Below are positions 35,101 through 36,123 of a stretch of DNA of 36,123 bases, piece after piece (position 1 is the stretch's first letter; each line of letters opens with the position of its first letter). The translations under genes and the position numbers were made by a program. The notes under the pieces are model-generated. The model did not search any database. It saw only the letters and a program-made list of their open reading frames with translations, and was not told the DNA's origin. The stretch spans positions 1-36,123 of the forward strand of contig RCAB01000581.1 in the NCBI GenBank assembly GCA_003640385.1. Direction: 5' to 3'. The stretch comes from Setaria digitata (lineage: Eukaryota; Nematoda; Chromadorea; Rhabditida; Setariidae).

Positions 35101-35221
35101 CATTGTTTCCTGGGTAATTGCAGTTTAAGAATGTTTCGATTATCCTAGGTCAACTAGAAAAGTGCGGGTCATCATTATTTAGTGACCGCAATATATAAAT
35201 CGGGAAAATATCGAAACAATG
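35101..35221. repeat. Layered imperfect hairpin
   Basis: CATTGTTTC (35101-35109) pairs with GAAACAATG (35213-35221). Alternatively TGTTTCGAT (35132-35140) pairs perfectly with ATCGAAACA (35210-35218). Inside, TGCGGGTCA (35163-35171) pairs with TGACCGCA (35183-35190) around an 11-nt loop with one bulged G. It could be a structured RNA or a short palindromic element. Confidence 0.5.
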
Positions 35222-35876
35222 ATGGTAATTTTACAGAAGTATTATCAGCAGTGACCGATGATAATTGATATAAATTACGTATATATAATATTTGTATAAT
35301 ACTGATACATTCATTGCATATATCTCGTATCTCGTACATTATATCTGATATTTCATCAAAGTGGATTGATTATGATATGATTTTATTTCTAATTCTAGCC
35401 ACCGCAAATCTGATTTCGCGAAATTTTGTAAGCAAAATGATAACATGGTCACGTTTTGCATTGCCAATGTATATTATCATATTAAAGAACTTGTAGCTGT
35501 TGTAAATTTTATTTGATTTTTTTTTTCTAGCCAGGAAAAGACTGGAAAAAGAAGCTTTCGAGAGCTTCACTTCTGGATGAAAAAAATGAGAAATTTATTT
35601 CCTTGAATAAAGCAAATCCTTGATTTTTTTTCTGTTTTGAAAGGGATTGAAAAAAAAAAACCCGATTAATTTGTTGCTGAAATATCCTTGATTTCCATAG
35701 TTTTTATCTTTCCCTTTTCTTCATTTGTTTTTATTTTTAGCTCAATCTCATCATACACACTTATGGATGGTAATTAATTATTTTACTGGTTGCATTTAAT
35801 AATTAATTATTTTTTGTTGGCATAATTTCACGTGTAAACGTTTATTGGTAAAACCATCATTTTAGTAGGTGCTGGA

Positions 35877-36123
35877 CTGATGGTCGATTAGTTGATCGCT
35901 TGATTAGTTGGTTGATTGATCGGTTAACTGGTTGACTGATCAATTGGTTAGTTGACTGGTTGGTTGATCGTTAACTGATTGCTTCAGTGGTTAACCGTTT
36001 GGTTGCTTGATTTTGGTCGGCCGTTTGACTATCTGACCAGTGGATTGGTTGGTTGGTTGTTTGTTTGACTGGTTGATTGGTTGCTGCTTGCTCGGTTTGT
36101 CGGTTGATTGGTTGCTGCTTGCT
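35877..36123. repeat. GTTGATTG-type minisatellite, truncated by window edge
   Basis: Strongly G/T-rich on the plus strand with almost no poly-A. Variants of GGTTGATTG, GGTTGACTG and GGTTAACTG repeat every 8-16 nt. At the end a longer unit with a 31-nt period appears: 36075-36092 is identical to 36106-36123. The base composition differs sharply from its surroundings. Confidence 0.85.

Larger units (their letters stand above)
32689..36123. other. Region downstream of ALADIN, no gene recognised
   Basis: No conserved protein or RNA gene is seen. Contents are the ALADIN 3' flank, poly-T runs (about 32963-32979 and 33757-33780), AT-rich sequence with short frames lacking domains, an imperfect hairpin at 35101-35221 and a G/T-rich minisatellite from about 35877 to the window end. 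Confidence 0.5.

Noticed and set aside
1..36123. Operon, CRISPR, transposase or other dedicated system
   Set aside because: Same-strand neighbours are kilobases apart, no direct-repeat/spacer array exists, and no transposase or polymerase motifs were seen in any frame I read.

Overview
This window reads as nuclear DNA of a nematode, most likely a clade III/filarial-type species. It is strongly AT-rich. Genes are split by many introns, mostly 50-800 nt, with GT donors and nematode-style TTTTCAG acceptors. There are many A/T homopolymers and TA microsatellites, and one eukaryotic tRNA. The species call is inference. I rebuilt exons by hand from both strands, requiring reading phase to agree across each junction.

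Layout, left to right: (1) 589-1429, minus: first three exons of a secreted trypsin-like serine protease whose catalytic exons are not visible before the window edge. (2) 1430-5481: gene-poor. (3) 5482-12167, minus: a 17-exon DEAD-box RNA helicase of the DDX24/Mak5 family (ribosome biogenesis), about 696 aa, with a duplicated partial exon in one intron. (4) 12168-14688: intergenic, with nested inverted repeats and an exact 38-bp tandem duplication. (5) 14689-16041, plus: a 163-aa globin with three exons and introns at the classic globin positions. (6) 16363-17768, minus: complete ribosomal protein L15 (204 aa), convergent with the globin. (7) 17769-19723: mostly empty, with one coding-like segment at 18020-18135. 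(8) 19724-25144, minus: the vesicular GABA/glycine transporter UNC-47/VGAT (SLC32), 9 exons, about 472 aa. (9) 25145-27927: divergent intergenic region. (10) 27928-32688, plus: the nucleoporin ALADIN (AAAS), 13 exons, about 632 aa, including a 19-nt microexon; a tRNA-Arg(CCU) gene lies antisense in its last intron. (11) 32689-36123: no gene recognised; a GTTGATTG-type minisatellite runs off the right edge.

The genes are unrelated housekeeping and neuronal genes, not a pathway cluster. I see no operon evidence, mobile element with coding capacity, CRISPR or other dedicated undescribed system. The most useful second looks are gene-structure oddities: the unc-47 exon with no AG acceptor, its stacked in-phase acceptors, the ALADIN microexon and the duplicated helicase exon.
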